A stretch of 47,622 bases of DNA from an uncultured Cycloclasticus sp. Its GTDB lineage: Bacteria; Pseudomonadota; Gammaproteobacteria; Methylococcales; Cycloclasticaceae. The stretch lies in the NCBI GenBank assembly GCA_913057515.1, contig CAJXOJ010000015.1, forward strand, positions 1 to 47,622, read 5' to 3'. Position numbers and translations under genes: made by a program. Within the stretch, counting starts at the first letter, position 1. Each line of letters opens with the position of its first letter. Shown piece by piece: positions 7,837 through 15,986 of this stretch. The notes under the pieces are model-generated. The model saw only the letters and a program-made list of their open reading frames with translations, searched no databases and was not told the DNA's origin.

Positions 7837-7886
7837 ATGATTCAGGTCAAGAACAAAGCATTTTTTTTGAGAATAATGTTATGCTA
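7837..7886 (+). promoter_or_regulatory. Candidate class II FNR-dependent promoter of the PdxA-like gene
   Basis: The box ATGAT-TCAG-GTCAA (7837-7850) has an intact TGA-N6-TCA core and matches the FNR consensus at 8 of 10 positions. A -10 TAATGT at 7874-7879 gives a start near 7886 and a box centre at about -42.5, again close to the class II position. The box lies between divergent genes and could also serve the minus-strand gene. Confidence 0.5.
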
Positions 7887-7940
7887 ATATTCAAAAAAAT
7901 AATTTAGTTTTAACGTTAAACCGCAGGAGAAAGTTAGATA

Positions 7941-8918
7941 ATGAATAAGAAACCAATTGTAGCCACGATGATAGGCGACCCAGCGGGAATTGGGCCAGAG
8001 GTAGTTGCTAAAGCTTGGGCAAGTGGTGAAGTTCATCAATATTGTCAGCCTGTTTTAGTCGGTAGTGCTGAAGTAATGCAGGATGTCGTCGATGAAAACA
8101 AGTTGCCGCTTAAAGTAAATAAGATTCAATCGGTGGACGATAAGACAAGCGATCCTAGCATTATAGATATTTTGGATTCTGGGAAATTTGATATGGGAAA
8201 CTATGTCAAAGGTCAGGATAATACATCTTGCGGTCAAATTAGTGCGGATTGGTTAGAGGAGATGGATCAGTTGGCCTTGTCGGGTGCAGTAGACGCGACC
8301 GTTATGGCGCCGATCAGCTCAGTTTCCATGAAAATGGCTGATGTGTTGGATAAAATTATTGAAATAGAGCCGGGCCATAGTTATTTGTTTTTAATTAGTG
8401 GGCCATTAAGGGTTATGCACTTAACAGACCATATTCCTTTACGCGATGTTTGTACGCTCATAAATAAGGACTTGGTGGCGAGTGCGATTGAAAAACTTAA
8501 TGGATCATTAATTGAGTGGGGTATTGCTAATCCGCGAATCGTTGTTGCTGGGCTGAATCCACATGCGAGTGGCATGGAAGAAGATAATGAAATTAGACCA
8601 GGTGTTGAGCAAGCAAAAGCGCTGGGTATTAATGTTGAAGGCCCAATGCCGCCAGACTCTGTTTTCAGGCAATGTATAGAAGACAAATATGATGTTGTAT
8701 TGGCGATGTTTCATGACCAAGGGCATATCGCGGTTAAAACATGGGGGTTCTCAGGTAATTGTGCTCTAATTATGGGCCCTCCTTATCTTCATATGTCAGT
8801 AGCGCACGGGACGGCTTACGATCTCGTTGGAACCGGTAAGGCAGACCATACGATGATGTTAGAGGCGATTAAGTTAACGGGTAACTTAGCCGCAGGTAAT
8901 GGTTTTTTTAGTGAATAA
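7941..8918 (+). CDS. PdxA-family dehydrogenase, probably catabolic (TphB-like)
   Basis: 325 residues of the PdxA (4-hydroxythreonine-4-phosphate dehydrogenase) family: GDPAGIGPE at 12-20, metal-ligand histidines at 164 (DHIPLRDV), 208 (GLNPHASG) and 258 (MFHDQGH), and the closing AHGTAYDLVGTGKAD. These enzymes use NAD to oxidise a secondary alcohol next to a metal site. The family also includes TphB, which oxidises and decarboxylates the cis-diol of terephthalate made by a Rieske oxygenase. Because it sits between oxygenase operons, a role on a carboxylated cis-dihydrodiol is more likely than vitamin B6 synthesis. The usual GHTE motif reads GHSY here, a departure from biosynthetic PdxA. Ribosome site CAGGAGAAAG is good. 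Confidence 0.85.
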   Translation: MNKKPIVATMIGDPAGIGPEVVAKAWASGEVHQYCQPVLVGSAEVMQDVVDENKLPLKVNKIQSVDDKTSDPSIIDILDSGKFDMGNYVKGQDNTSCGQISADWLEEMDQLALSGAVDATVMAPISSVSMKMADVLDKIIEIEPGHSYLFLISGPLRVMHLTDHIPLRDVCTLINKDLVASAIEKLNGSLIEWGIANPRIVVAGLNPHASGMEEDNEIRPGVEQAKALGINVEGPMPPDSVFRQCIEDKYDVVLAMFHDQGHIAVKTWGFSGNCALIMGPPYLHMSVAHGTAYDLVGTGKADHTMMLEAIKLTGNLAAGNGFFSE

Positions 8919-8943
8919 TAATAATAAAAGTTAATTAAATCAT

Positions 8944-9022
8944 TCCTCTCTGTTTGTCTGGTGTGGCGGTTTGAGAGGAGTTTAAAAGCTTTCCTAGTTG
9001 AAATGTATTCCACAGGAAGGCT
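8944..9022 (+). promoter_or_regulatory. Two tandem stem-loops in the leader of the phn operon
   Basis: The 132-bp gap before the alpha gene holds TCCTCTC/GAGAGGA (8944-8950 with 8973-8979) and AGCTTTCCT/AGGAAGGCT (8987-8995 with 9014-9022, one G-U pair). Neither is followed by a T run, so they look like leader structures or operators rather than terminators. No clear -35/-10 pair was found here. Confidence 0.35.
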
Positions 9023-9050
9023 TCTTGATTGAACAATAGGAGAAAATTTA

Positions 9051-10304
9051 ATGAGTGCTCAAGAAATAGTTAATAAAATCGATGTAAATGGCAATCATTC
9101 GCCTTTTGCTGTCTATTTAGATGAAGATGTATTTGAGTTGGAGCAGGAGACTTTATATCGAGGAAAGGTATGGTCGTATATTGGGCTAGATGCTGAAGTT
9201 CCCAATGCAGGCGACTATAAAACAACCTTTGTTGGGGATACTCCAATTGTGCTTACGCGGGGCGAGGACGGCAGTCTTAATGCCTGGGTAAATCGTTGCG
9301 CTCATAAAGGTGCGGTGGTTTGTCGTGAGCGTCATGGGCACTCTGAAGATGGCGCATTTACCTGTGTTTATCATCAATGGGCTTATGATGCTAAAGGTAA
9401 TTTAAAAGGCGTTCCTTTTAGGCGCGGAATGAAGGGTCAGGGTGGTTATGCAAAAGACTTTGATATGAAAGATTATGGTTTGCAAACATTGCGTGTTCAG
9501 ACGGTTGCGCAAATGGTGTTTGCAACTTTTGACCCAGAAACACCCGATTTAGAAGAGTTTCTTGGTGAAAAAATGTGTGCCAATATTAAGCGTATTATGC
9601 ACAAGCCGCTTAAAATAATTGGGCATACTCGCCAATTTATGAAAGGTAACTGGAAGGCATATGCTGAAAATAGCCGCGACAGCTACCATGGTGCCTTATT
9701 GCATTTATTTTACCCAACATTTGGCATTTATCGACAGGGGCAGATTAGTGAAGGAATAACCGATGAAGTCGGTTGTCATAACTATTTTAATGTTTCAGCG
9801 CCGCCTAAAGATGACCTCGATTATAAAGACTATGCGGATGAAGCAAATAGAGAAATGCAAGGGCCGCACCAGCTACAAGATACGCGCGTTTTAAATTTTA
9901 TTCCTGAGCGAGATGATAACGTTGCTTTAAGCATTCAATCGCTTTTTCCTAGCGTGGTGTTGCAGCAAATTCAAAATACATTAGCAGCTCGTCAAGTATT
10001 ACCTAAAAGTACTAACGAGACAGAGTTGGTGTGGACTTTTTTTGGTTATGAGGATGATGATGCTGCTATGGATGAGCATCGGTTACGCAATATCAATCTA
10101 GTTGGGCCTGCAGGTTTAATCTCAATGGAGGATGGTGAGGCTGTTGAGTTGGTTCAAAACGGCGTCCACCGTGATGGAGAGTTGCGTTCATTTATTGAAA
10201 TGGGTGGCAATGATGTTGAAGATTACACCAGTCCGATGGGGATGGATGAAAATGCCGTACGTGGTTTTTGGAAAGGCTATCGAGCAGTAATGGCTAAAGA
10301 CTAA
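9051..10304 (+). CDS. Rieske oxygenase alpha subunit without adjacent beta (NagG-like)
   Basis: A 417-residue catalytic subunit with Rieske ligands Cys83, His85, Cys105 and His108 and iron site Asp210-x2-His213-x4-His218 (DSYHGALLH). It belongs to the same salicylate/anthranilate group as the genes at 5417 and 40782 but is clearly more diverged from them than they are from each other. All catalytic residues are intact. Its ribosome site (AGGAGAAAA) is good. The next gene, 22 bp away, is another alpha subunit (PhnA1) rather than a beta, so this subunit has no beta of its own type next to it and might pair with the beta at 6682-7167 or act alone. It probably opens the phn operon. Confidence 0.9.
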   Translation: MSAQEIVNKIDVNGNHSPFAVYLDEDVFELEQETLYRGKVWSYIGLDAEVPNAGDYKTTFVGDTPIVLTRGEDGSLNAWVNRCAHKGAVVCRERHGHSEDGAFTCVYHQWAYDAKGNLKGVPFRRGMKGQGGYAKDFDMKDYGLQTLRVQTVAQMVFATFDPETPDLEEFLGEKMCANIKRIMHKPLKIIGHTRQFMKGNWKAYAENSRDSYHGALLHLFYPTFGIYRQGQISEGITDEVGCHNYFNVSAPPKDDLDYKDYADEANREMQGPHQLQDTRVLNFIPERDDNVALSIQSLFPSVVLQQIQNTLAARQVLPKSTNETELVWTFFGYEDDDAAMDEHRLRNINLVGPAGLISMEDGEAVELVQNGVHRDGELRSFIEMGGNDVEDYTSPMGMDENAVRGFWKGYRAVMAKD

Positions 10305-10326
10305 TTTAAGAGAAAGGGTAGAGGAC

Positions 10327-11709
10327 ATGATAGATATGGATAAACTGGTTGATACAAAAGAATCAACACAGTCAAAAAAAGTTTTTTGGGACCAAGAGGT
10401 CTATGATCAAGAAATAAAAAATATTTTTGGGCGTAGTTGGTTGTTCTTAACGCATGAATGTATGCTGGAAAAGAAGGGTGACTTTATTACCACCAAAATG
10501 GCTGAGGACTCTGTGATTGTTACTCGTCACACAGACGGTTCATTAAAAGCATTTGTTAATTCGTGTACGCATAGAGGGAATAGCGTTTGTACGGCAGACA
10601 GTGGTAATACGAAATCATTTGTGTGTAACTATCATGGCTGGGTGTTTGGAACCGATGGAAAATTAGTGGATGTACCATTAAGAGAAAAATGTTACCACGA
10701 TGAGTTGGATAGAGACTCGTTAGGTCTAAAAACCATCAGAGTTGAGAGCTATCGAGGTTTTGTTTTTGGTTGCTTTGATGAGACAGCCCCTAGTTTAGAA
10801 GATTTTCTAGGTGATTGGGGTTGGTACTTAGATACATGGATGGTAGGTGCTGGCGAAGGGGCCGAATTGGTTGGCCCGCCGATGAAGTCTATTCTTAAAT
10901 GTAATTGGAAAGTGCCAACAGAGAACTTTGTGGGCGATGGGTATCATGTTGGCTGGACGCATGCATCTGCCTTAAACGTACTCGGTGGAGAGCTAGGTGG
11001 GTTAGCTGGAAACCAAGCAGAGATGCCGTTTGATGAACTAGGTATCCAAGTTACCACACGACATGGGCATGGTTTTGGTGTCATCGATAACGCAGCTATT
11101 GGGATTCATGCTAAAAGAGATGAATATGCTAAGTACATGGAAGACACTATACCTAAGGTAGCAGAGAAACTTGGTGAGCCAAGAGCCAAGTTATTTAATG
11201 GTCACTGGAATTGTACAACTTTCCCAAATTGTTCATTTTTATATGGAACGAATATCTTTAAAGTTTGGCACCCACGTGGGCCACATGAGATTGAAGTATG
11301 GTCTTGGGTCATTGTGCATAAAGACCTGAGTGATGAAGGCAAAAGGGAGGTTGTTAAGCAGGCAGCTAGGAGTTTTGGTACAGCGGGCACGTTAGAGAGT
11401 GATGATGGTGATAATATGGTGCAATCAACACATAGTAATAGAGGCACATATACACGGGAAGGAACGATGAATTCGACTATGGGTCAAGGGTATGAAGGTG
11501 AACACCCAGACTACCCGGGTATTGTTGGTTCTAGCTTTATTGGGGAAACATCTTACCGTGGGTTTTATCGTTTTTACCAAGAAATGATGTCAGCAGACAG
11601 TTGGGATGAGATACGTGCTAACGATGAGCATTGGGCTGACTGTTTTCCAAATAAGGATTATTGGAAAGACCGTTTAGCGGCAAAAGCTGCGCAGGCTGAG
11701 GGAGAATAA
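10327..11709 (+). CDS. phnA1: PAH dioxygenase, alpha subunit (PhnA1; BphA1/NahAc-like)
   Basis: A 460-residue subunit with Rieske ligands Cys80, His82, Cys100 and His103 (CTHRGN ... CNYHGW) and iron site Asp204-x2-His207-x4-His212 in ENFVGDGYHVGWTHAS, nearly identical to the naphthalene dioxygenase motif around D205/H208/H213. The C-terminal GETSYRGFYRFYQEMM block is typical of naphthalene/biphenyl dioxygenases. It catalyses cis-dihydroxylation of aromatic rings using O2 and electrons from PhnA3. Length, motifs and the neighbouring phnA2 and phnC fit the PAH dioxygenase of Cycloclasticus, hence the symbol. It ends one base before the beta gene. Confidence 0.93.
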   Translation: MIDMDKLVDTKESTQSKKVFWDQEVYDQEIKNIFGRSWLFLTHECMLEKKGDFITTKMAEDSVIVTRHTDGSLKAFVNSCTHRGNSVCTADSGNTKSFVCNYHGWVFGTDGKLVDVPLREKCYHDELDRDSLGLKTIRVESYRGFVFGCFDETAPSLEDFLGDWGWYLDTWMVGAGEGAELVGPPMKSILKCNWKVPTENFVGDGYHVGWTHASALNVLGGELGGLAGNQAEMPFDELGIQVTTRHGHGFGVIDNAAIGIHAKRDEYAKYMEDTIPKVAEKLGEPRAKLFNGHWNCTTFPNCSFLYGTNIFKVWHPRGPHEIEVWSWVIVHKDLSDEGKREVVKQAARSFGTAGTLESDDGDNMVQSTHSNRGTYTREGTMNSTMGQGYEGEHPDYPGIVGSSFIGETSYRGFYRFYQEMMSADSWDEIRANDEHWADCFPNKDYWKDRLAAKAAQAEGE

Positions 11710-11710
11710 G

Positions 11711-12244
11711 ATGCATAATACAGAAGCGAAAGAACGTGTATCTGCACAGTTACATTACGAATTATCCCAGCACTATTATCAAGAAGCGACTTTACTACAA
11801 GATGCAGAGTTTTCGACTTGGATTGAGACTTTTGTTGCTAAAGATTTGCATTACTGGATGCCAGTGACAGAGCGCCGTTATGCTAAAGATAAGCGCCCTG
11901 AACCCACACCATATGACATGGCAATATACAATGATGATTATGATGAAGTAAAGGATCGAGTGGCGCGCTTGCTAACAGGAGCAGTGTGGATGGAAGATCC
12001 ACGGTCGACGGTTCGTTATCTGATCACTAATATTGAAGCGTTTCATACCGATAAAGATGATGAGTTTGTGGTGCGTAGTAACTTTGCGGTATATCGGCAT
12101 AGAGGCCAATTAGAACACTCTGAGCATGTTGGATGTCGTCAAGATTTAATACGCAAAGTGGGTGATGGTTTTCAATTAGCACGTCGTAAAGTGTCTTTAG
12201 ATGCGAGAGTAACAGAGGATAAAAATTTATATATATTCTTCTGA
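11711..12244 (+). CDS. phnA2: PAH dioxygenase, beta subunit (PhnA2)
   Basis: A 177-residue small subunit, longer than the other betas here and of the BphA2/NahAd style: an N-terminal helix with YYQEATLLQD, a WMPVTERR strand, the DRVARLLTG segment and the closing RRKVSLDARV. It starts one base after the phnA1 stop, so the two are co-translated and form the alpha3beta3 terminal oxygenase. The gap to phnC is only 44 bp, placing all three in one operon. Confidence 0.92.
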   Translation: MHNTEAKERVSAQLHYELSQHYYQEATLLQDAEFSTWIETFVAKDLHYWMPVTERRYAKDKRPEPTPYDMAIYNDDYDEVKDRVARLLTGAVWMEDPRSTVRYLITNIEAFHTDKDDEFVVRSNFAVYRHRGQLEHSEHVGCRQDLIRKVGDGFQLARRKVSLDARVTEDKNLYIFF

Positions 12245-12288
12245 TCAATAAGTTGTAAATTTAAAATTAAATAAAGAGGATTTAACAA

Positions 12289-13185
12289 ATGGGACAAGTA
12301 ACAGAATTAGGTTATATGGGGTTTAACGTCACGGATTTAGACGCTTGGCGTGAGTATGCAACAAAGTGTGTTGGTTTAGAGATTGAAGAAGGTGATCGTG
12401 ATGATCGTTTTTACTTAAGAATGGATAATCAACACCACCGTTTTGTTATTCATCAATCTGATGAAGATGATTTGGCTTATGCTGGCTGGCGCGTGAAGGG
12501 TTTTGAAGAATTTAAAGCGATTCAGCAGCACTTAAAAGATAATGGCGTTGATTTTCGTGTCGCATCTGAAGAAGAATGTGAAGAACGTTTTGTATTAGGT
12601 CTGCTTAAATTAGAAGATCCGTCTGGAAACCCAACAGAAATTTTCTATAGTCCTCAAATGGATGTAATGAAGCCTTTTCACCCAGGTCGCCCTATGTATG
12701 GAAAATTCCTGACAGGTGATCAAGGTATAGGTCATTTTATTATTCGTTCGATGGATGATGAAGCGATGTATGCATTTTATTCAATGTTAGGTCTTGTTGG
12801 GTCGGTGGAGTATAAAATTAAATTACCGAATGGCATGATCGCAAAACCTTACTTTATGCATTGTAACGATCGTCAGCATTCATTGGCGTTTGGACTGGGC
12901 CCAATGGAGAAAAGAATCAATCACCTCATGCTTGAGTATACAGAGTTAGATGATTTAGGGCTAGCTCACGATACAGCACGTCGAGAGGGTATTGATGTGG
13001 CAATGCAGCTTGGAAAGCATTCGAATGACCAGGCGTATACATTCTATTTTGCGACACCATCAGGGTGGTTGCTCGAGCTAGGTCACGGCGCTCGTGAAGC
13101 GATGAGAGATCAAGAGCACTACACAGGTGATATTTTTGGCCACAAACCGGAAGCAACAGGTTATGGGATGAATATTGATATTTAA
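12289..13185 (+). CDS. phnC: Extradiol ring-cleavage dioxygenase (PhnC; BphC/NahC-like)
   Basis: A 298-residue two-domain type I extradiol dioxygenase. The iron ligands in the C-terminal barrel are His149 (GIGHF), His212 (NHLMLEY) and Glu263 (LLELG), matching His146, His210 and Glu260 of BphC. It cleaves 1,2-dihydroxynaphthalene or 2,3-dihydroxybiphenyl-type catechols next to the diol with O2 in the cytoplasm. A strong ribosome site (AAAGAGGAT) precedes the ATG, and a strong terminator follows, so this is the last gene of the phnA1A2C operon. The products would pass to PhnD or the hydrolase at 42223-43071. Confidence 0.93.
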   Translation: MGQVTELGYMGFNVTDLDAWREYATKCVGLEIEEGDRDDRFYLRMDNQHHRFVIHQSDEDDLAYAGWRVKGFEEFKAIQQHLKDNGVDFRVASEEECEERFVLGLLKLEDPSGNPTEIFYSPQMDVMKPFHPGRPMYGKFLTGDQGIGHFIIRSMDDEAMYAFYSMLGLVGSVEYKIKLPNGMIAKPYFMHCNDRQHSLAFGLGPMEKRINHLMLEYTELDDLGLAHDTARREGIDVAMQLGKHSNDQAYTFYFATPSGWLLELGHGAREAMRDQEHYTGDIFGHKPEATGYGMNIDI

Positions 13186-13200
13186 GTAATATGCTTTAGC

Positions 13201-13228
13201 AAAAAGGGCGCTTTTTAGCGCCCTTTTT
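13201..13228. terminator. Rho-independent terminator after phnC
   Basis: 12-bp perfect arms AAAAAGGGCGCT and AGCGCCCTTTTT with a 4-nt loop, lying between phnC and the convergent globin gene, and usable in both directions. Confidence 0.9.
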
Positions 13229-13292
13229 GTTGCTCATATAGAATTAAGCTCTCTACTAGGTTGTCATTAATTGAAAGCAAGGATGCTAAGTA

Positions 13293-13700
13293 TCATGGGT
13301 GGTTTAATAAGGTGTCGCAGATACGCTGAAAAGCGGGTGTTAGCATTTCTCGATACTTTTCATCAATTTCTACATCTTTCATGGCCTGCTGCATACAGTG
13401 CATCCAAGCGTCAGATGCCTGTTGGTCAATTTTAAATGGCTTATGCTGTTTAGTAATACATGGGCTGCCGTGTTTAGCGACAAATAAAGGCGGACCACCT
13501 AACCAACCAGAAAGGTATTCAAATAAACCATGCCGAATAGCTGATAAGTCTTCTTTATGCATGGCTCGAATAGTTTTTGCCTCTTCGTCAGAGTCCATAA
13601 TGTCGTAAAATCGGTTAACAAGTTTACGGACACCCTCTTCACCGCCAATCCAGTCGTACATAGTTGTTTGTTGTTCGGTCGCTTGATTTGTATCAGTCAT
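13293..13700 (-). CDS. Truncated haemoglobin, group II (TrHbO type)
   Basis: 135 residues of the 2-on-2 globin family: TMYDWIGGEEGVRKLVNRFYDIM opens helix B region, with the Tyr/Trp-rich FEYLSGWLGGPPLF segment, the proximal His in KHGSP, and DAWMHCMQQAM in the G helix, as in group II (YjbI-like) proteins. The group binds O2 tightly and some members detoxify NO or peroxide, or deliver O2 to oxygenases. The first Met has GGAATA upstream. It is transcribed against phnC and away from trpB, with a TGA-N6-TCA palindrome in the shared upstream region. A role in supplying O2 to the ring oxygenases is inference from location. Confidence 0.88.
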   Translation of the reverse strand: MTDTNQATEQQTTMYDWIGGEEGVRKLVNRFYDIMDSDEEAKTIRAMHKEDLSAIRHGLFEYLSGWLGGPPLFVAKHGSPCITKQHKPFKIDQQASDAWMHCMQQAMKDVEIDEKYREMLTPAFQRICDTLLNHP

Positions 13701-13758
13701 TACTTATTCCAAAGGGTTTTTAATGTGGTTACTGTCGCATGATGCGTGAAGATTAACC

Positions 13759-13772
13759 ATGACTCAAATCAA
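13759..13772. promoter_or_regulatory. Candidate FNR-type box between globin and trpB
   Basis: ATGAC-TCAA-ATCAA keeps the TGA-N6-TCA core and matches the FNR consensus at 8 of 10 positions. No well-spaced -10 is obvious on either strand, so the target gene is uncertain. Confidence 0.35.
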
Positions 13773-13872
13773 GTTTTAACAAGATTTGGGCTAAGTGATG
13801 ATATTGTTATTTTAGTGGTTTGATACTAGAGTAGTAAGGCTATCAACATATAAAAAAAAAGAGGAGCAAAGC

Positions 13873-15072
13873 TTGAAATACAACACAATTCCAATGCCTG
13901 ATGATAAAGGCTATTTTGGCGAATACGGTGGGCAAGTTATCCCGCCTGATCTCGTTACCATCATGGATGAAATCAAGGATGCATACTTAGATATTTCTAA
14001 GTCAAAGTCTTTTAAAGATGAGTTAAATGATTTATATGTTCACTATGTTGGTCGGCCAAGCCCTATTTTTTATGCGAAGCGATTAACAGAAAAGTTAGGT
14101 GGTGCCAAAATTTTTCTAAAAAGAGAGGATCTAAACCATACGGGGGCACACAAGATAAATCATTGTCTCGGGGAGGCATTGTTAGCAAAGCACATGGGTA
14201 AAACCAAAGTGATAGCGGAAACGGGCGCAGGCCAACATGGCGTTGCACTAGCAACAGCTTGTGCGTTAGTGGGCATTGATTGCGAGATACACATGGGTGA
14301 GGTGGATATTGCAAAAGAGCATCCGAATGTCACTAAAATGAAAATACTGGGTTGTACGTTGATACCGGTGACTCGAGGAACTAGGACGCTGAAAGATGCA
14401 GTTGACAGTGCGTTTGAAGAATACCTAAAAGACCCTGTTAACTTCATTTATGCCATAGGTTCAGTCGTAGGGCCACATCCTTTCCCAATGATGGTTCGCG
14501 ACTTCCAGAGTATTATTGGTAAAGAAGCACGAGCACAGTTTCTTGAAGAACAAGAATGCTTGCCAGATGTGATTACCGCTTGTGTTGGCGGTGGGTCAAA
14601 TGCGATGGGTTTATTTACAGCGTTTTTAGACGATGAGGAAGTCAAAATCGTCGGTGTCGAGCCAGCAGGTCGGGGGCTGGATACAGATCAGCACGCCGCA
14701 ACCATGAGCAAAGGAATAAAAGGAGCTCTTCATGGTTTTGAATGCTACAACTTACAAGATGAGTCTGGAGAAACATTACCTGTTTATTCAATTGCTTCAG
14801 GCTTAGACTATCCAGGGGTTGGTCCTCAGCACTGTCTATTGAAAGATTTAGGTCGTGTGGAGTATGTAGCGGTAGATGATGATGACTGTGTTGACGCTTT
14901 TATGACACTTTCACGCGTGGAAGGGATAATTCCGGCATTAGAAAGTGCGCATGCGGTAGCTTATGCGATGAAAATTGCAGGCAACATGGCCGCTGATCAA
15001 TCTATATTGGTTAACTTATCGGGGCGTGGTGACAAGGATGCAGATTTTATTGCTGATAAGTTGGGGCTGTAG
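13873..15072 (+). CDS. trpB: Tryptophan synthase beta chain (TrpB), stand-alone
   Basis: A 399-residue TrpB1-type protein: PLP lysine Lys94 in HTGAHKINH, catalytic Glu116 in AETGAGQHG, phosphate loop GGGSNAMG, and SGRGDKD near the C-terminus. It condenses indole and serine to tryptophan, normally fed by TrpA. The start is TTG, supported by GAGGAG six bases upstream. It is not followed by trpA, trpF is not next to it, and it lies between a globin and a DUF2461 gene inside the PAH cluster. It could be the main trpB, displaced from its usual partner, or a second copy that scavenges indole. The family assignment is secure. Confidence 0.92.
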   Translation: MKYNTIPMPDDKGYFGEYGGQVIPPDLVTIMDEIKDAYLDISKSKSFKDELNDLYVHYVGRPSPIFYAKRLTEKLGGAKIFLKREDLNHTGAHKINHCLGEALLAKHMGKTKVIAETGAGQHGVALATACALVGIDCEIHMGEVDIAKEHPNVTKMKILGCTLIPVTRGTRTLKDAVDSAFEEYLKDPVNFIYAIGSVVGPHPFPMMVRDFQSIIGKEARAQFLEEQECLPDVITACVGGGSNAMGLFTAFLDDEEVKIVGVEPAGRGLDTDQHAATMSKGIKGALHGFECYNLQDESGETLPVYSIASGLDYPGVGPQHCLLKDLGRVEYVAVDDDDCVDAFMTLSRVEGIIPALESAHAVAYAMKIAGNMAADQSILVNLSGRGDKDADFIADKLGL

Positions 15073-15195
15073 TGTTCTTTCTTATTAATTGAGTCAAAGA
15101 AGTTAAGCAGCTAACGACATGAATCTGCTTTATTCTTGCTAAAGACAATAAGCTTGCAGGCTGCTGAGAGTAGTGTTTTGCTAGATAGGGCAAAT

Positions 15196-15882
15196 TTAAT
15201 AAGGGAGTTCCAGAGCATTGCAAAGGTAGTCCATGAGGTCATTCGCCACTTCAAAACGATGATGAATTGTTCTGACCAAGTTAGGTGATAAGATTTCATC
15301 ACGACTTAATGGATGGAGAGCAATAAAGTCTTTACGTTTTAAATCATCAATCATAGGGTGGTCTTTTGCATAACCACGAGGGTAGGTTTTTAAACAATCC
15401 CCTGACAGCGCATAATAGCGCTGGAAAGTTTTATGGCGAGTGATTGTTTTCCAAGCATTAGGGTTGTCACTAATCATTTCTCTAATTTTGCTTAACGCTT
15501 TACTATCAGGGCGCCAAATCCCCGCACCCACAAAGCATTCTTCGGGAGAAATGTGTAGATAGAACCCAGGCGCATGTACATCTTTGCCAGCAAGATGTCT
15601 AAACTGAATGCCGATATTGGTTTTATACGGCGTTTTATCGTTGCTAAAGCGGGCATCCCGATAGATGCGCATGAGTGAGCCGCCAGTTTTTTTCGCCACC
15701 GCAGTAAAGCTTGGCGATAATGATTTAATATTCGGCTCCATGGCTTCAATGAACGCCAGTGCGGGTGAGCGTACAGCCTCTTCATACAGTGTTTTACGCT
15801 CGTTAAACCAGGGCCTGTTATTGTTAACGGATAGTTTTTGTAAGAAATCGAAGGTTTTTGGGCTAAAAAAAGATGTGTTCAT
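15196..15882 (-). CDS. DUF2461 (TIGR02453) family protein
   Basis: 228 residues beginning MNTSFFSPKTFDFLQKLS, followed by NNNRPWFNERK, the RIYRDARFSNDKTPYKTNIG signature, PGFYLHISPEE and a final AxGxxxP-like GAGIWRPDSKAL block; all are hallmarks of this widespread cytoplasmic family of unknown function. It is complete, with usual family length. It is convergent with trpB and divergent from phnA4, and has no evident link to aromatic degradation. Confidence 0.88.
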   Translation of the reverse strand: MNTSFFSPKTFDFLQKLSVNNNRPWFNERKTLYEEAVRSPALAFIEAMEPNIKSLSPSFTAVAKKTGGSLMRIYRDARFSNDKTPYKTNIGIQFRHLAGKDVHAPGFYLHISPEECFVGAGIWRPDSKALSKIREMISDNPNAWKTITRHKTFQRYYALSGDCLKTYPRGYAKDHPMIDDLKRKDFIALHPLSRDEILSPNLVRTIHHRFEVANDLMDYLCNALELPY

Positions 15883-15936
15883 TGAATTTAGTCACCTAAA
15901 GTTGATTTAAAACACGACTTGTTTGTTTGTGTTGAA

Positions 15937-15942
15937 TATAAT
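15937..15942 (+). promoter_or_regulatory. Perfect -10 (TATAAT) upstream of phnA4
   Basis: TATAAT lies 45 bp before the phnA4 start, but no good -35 is found at 16-18 bp spacing. It may depend on an activator; a modest call. Confidence 0.35.
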
Positions 15943-15986
15943 AACCTCTAATATTAATTATAGATTTTAGAGTAAAGAGGGGATGC

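Noticed and set aside
15073-15195. Possible terminator between trpB and the DUF2461 gene (AAGCAG/CTGCTT)
   Set aside because: The stem is only 6 bp with a 14-nt loop and no T run follows.
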